Source: an uncultured Eubacteriales bacterium
GTDB lineage: Bacteria > Bacillota > Clostridia > Christensenellales > Aristaeellaceae
NCBI GenBank assembly: GCA_900553315.1
Contig: USCW01000027.1
Span: 1-14,343 of the forward strand
Direction: 5' to 3'
DNA length: 14,343 nucleotides
This document shows, piece after piece, positions 13,714-14,343 of the stretch (position 1 is its first letter; every line of letters begins with the position of its first letter). The notes under the pieces are model-generated. The model saw only the letters and a program-made list of their open reading frames with translations, searched no databases and was not told where the DNA came from. Position numbers and translations under genes: made by a program.

Positions 13714-14316
13714 ATGTCCGAAATCGAGACCGTGACCCCCGAAACCCCGGCGGAGCAGCCCGCCAACACAAATACCGGCAAGAACGGCAAGCCGAAGAAG
13801 TCCGCCAAGCGCGAGGCGCTGGAATGGGTATTGACCATTGTGGCGGCGCTGGCCATTGCGTTTGTGATCCGCACGTTCCTGTTTGAGCCCGTGCGGGTAG
13901 ACGGCGGCTCCATGCTGGAGACGCTGCAGGACGGCGAGATCATGTTTGTGACCAAGTTTGATTATCTTGGCAGCAATCCTGATCGTTTCGATGTAGTGAT
14001 CTGCCATTATCCAAACCGTGGTACGACGAACTTTGTCAAGCGAGTAGTTGGTCTGCCGGGTGACACGGTGGAGATCAAGGGTGGTTATCTCTACGTGAAC
14101 GGTGAGAAGTACGAGGAGAGCTACATTGAGCATCGTCCCCTGTCGGATTTCGCAGCCTACACCGTCCCCGAAGGCTACTACTTCGTGATGGGCGACAACC
14201 GTGCGAACTCCCACGACAGCCGCGCCGCCGACGTAGGCCCCATCTCCCGCAACCAAATTCTAGGTCACGTCCGCAGCGTTCTCTACCCGTTCAACGCTTG
14301 GAGAAATATCGAGTAA
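13714..14316 (+). CDS. lepB: Type I signal peptidase
   Basis: 200 residues, typical of the short Gram-positive enzymes that remove signal peptides from secreted proteins at the outer face of the membrane. A Pro/Lys-rich cytoplasmic tail (1-35) precedes one membrane anchor (about 37-52). The family boxes follow: catalytic Ser66 in GGSMLETL, the RFDVVICHYP box at 91-100, the general base Lys109 in KRVVGLPGD and the MGDNRANSHDSR box at 159-170. The start ATG 13714 lies 9 nt from GAGG; an in-frame GTG at 13699 would add five residues. A candidate promoter and a small ORF lie upstream. No secretion partner is next to it in the window. The catalytic dyad is intact, so it should be active. Confidence 0.95.
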   Translation: MSEIETVTPETPAEQPANTNTGKNGKPKKSAKREALEWVLTIVAALAIAFVIRTFLFEPVRVDGGSMLETLQDGEIMFVTKFDYLGSNPDRFDVVICHYPNRGTTNFVKRVVGLPGDTVEIKGGYLYVNGEKYEESYIEHRPLSDFAAYTVPEGYYFVMGDNRANSHDSRAADVGPISRNQILGHVRSVLYPFNAWRNIE

Positions 14317-14333
14317 TAGAGGAAGGCGGAGAT

Positions 14334-14343
14334 GCTGGGGGAG
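14334..14343 (-). repeat. Probable start of a further palindromic repeat copy at the window edge
   Basis: The last 10 nt, GCTGGGGGAG, match the beginning of copy B (GCTGGGGGGAGAG) with one G fewer. They lie 17 nt beyond the lepB stop, a position like that of copy A after spo0A. The window ends before the palindrome can be checked. Confidence 0.4.

Noticed and set aside
13295..13771. 158-codon minus-strand frame and overlapping short plus-strand frames in the DUF624/lepB gap
   Set aside because: They cross both promoters, have no ribosome site or recognisable sequence, and are Cys/Arg-rich like other chance frames here.
13525..14256. 243-codon open frame on the minus strand
   Set aside because: It is antisense to lepB, whose catalytic motifs are intact.

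Overview
The window looks like a chromosomal segment of a spore-forming Clostridia member (Bacillota), probably gut- or rumen-associated. A complete spo0A, a previously unlisted alpha/beta-type spore protein gene (SASP), AGGAGG-type ribosome sites, TATAAT-type promoters and fairly GC-rich coding all point that way. The habitat is inferred from a GH112 galactosyl-phosphorylase, an enzyme typical of bacteria that use host or plant glycans. No tRNA, rRNA, CRISPR array, insertion sequence or phage gene was seen.

Layout. (1) Positions 1-197 hold the end of a dnaX-like reading frame that leaves the DnaX pattern abruptly after about 38 codons. (2) Positions 175-3509 hold a plus-strand sugar module: a good promoter, an AraC-type regulator, a GH112 phosphorylase and a strong intrinsic terminator. 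(3) Positions 3510-3766 are non-coding and hold a 13-bp hairpin and copy A of a 73-nt palindromic repeat. (4) spo0A runs on the minus strand (3767-4540) with its own promoter. (5) A bidirectional-looking terminator (4736-4783) ends a seven-gene minus-strand run: SASP, SAM methyltransferase, hslO (Hsp33), a TPR protein, a HEAT-like protein, an HD-domain phosphohydrolase, and a zinc-ribbon/TM/TPR/chitobiase-C-domain membrane protein. Gaps are short and the TPR and HEAT-like genes overlap by 14 nt. (6) Positions 12012-12317 are non-coding and hold repeat copy B, a degenerate copy and further hairpins. (7) A DUF624/YesL-type membrane protein with a poly-Asp tail lies on the minus strand. (8) A divergent intergenic region carries a plus-strand promoter, a candidate 37-aa small ORF and a type I signal peptidase gene. 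The window ends in what looks like the first 10 nt of another repeat copy.

How it fits together. The AraC regulator probably controls the adjacent phosphorylase, which would cleave a beta-galactosyl disaccharide with phosphate to give galactose 1-phosphate. The long minus-strand run mixes a redox-activated chaperone, a spore DNA-binding protein and four scaffold or signalling-type proteins of unknown role. Their tight packing suggests shared expression, possibly linked to stress or the cell envelope, but the sequence does not prove this.

The most distinctive non-coding signal is the dispersed palindromic repeat. Two copies 8.4 kb apart and in opposite orientation match at 68 of 73 positions, and four of the five differences are two compensated base pairs in the hairpin stem.
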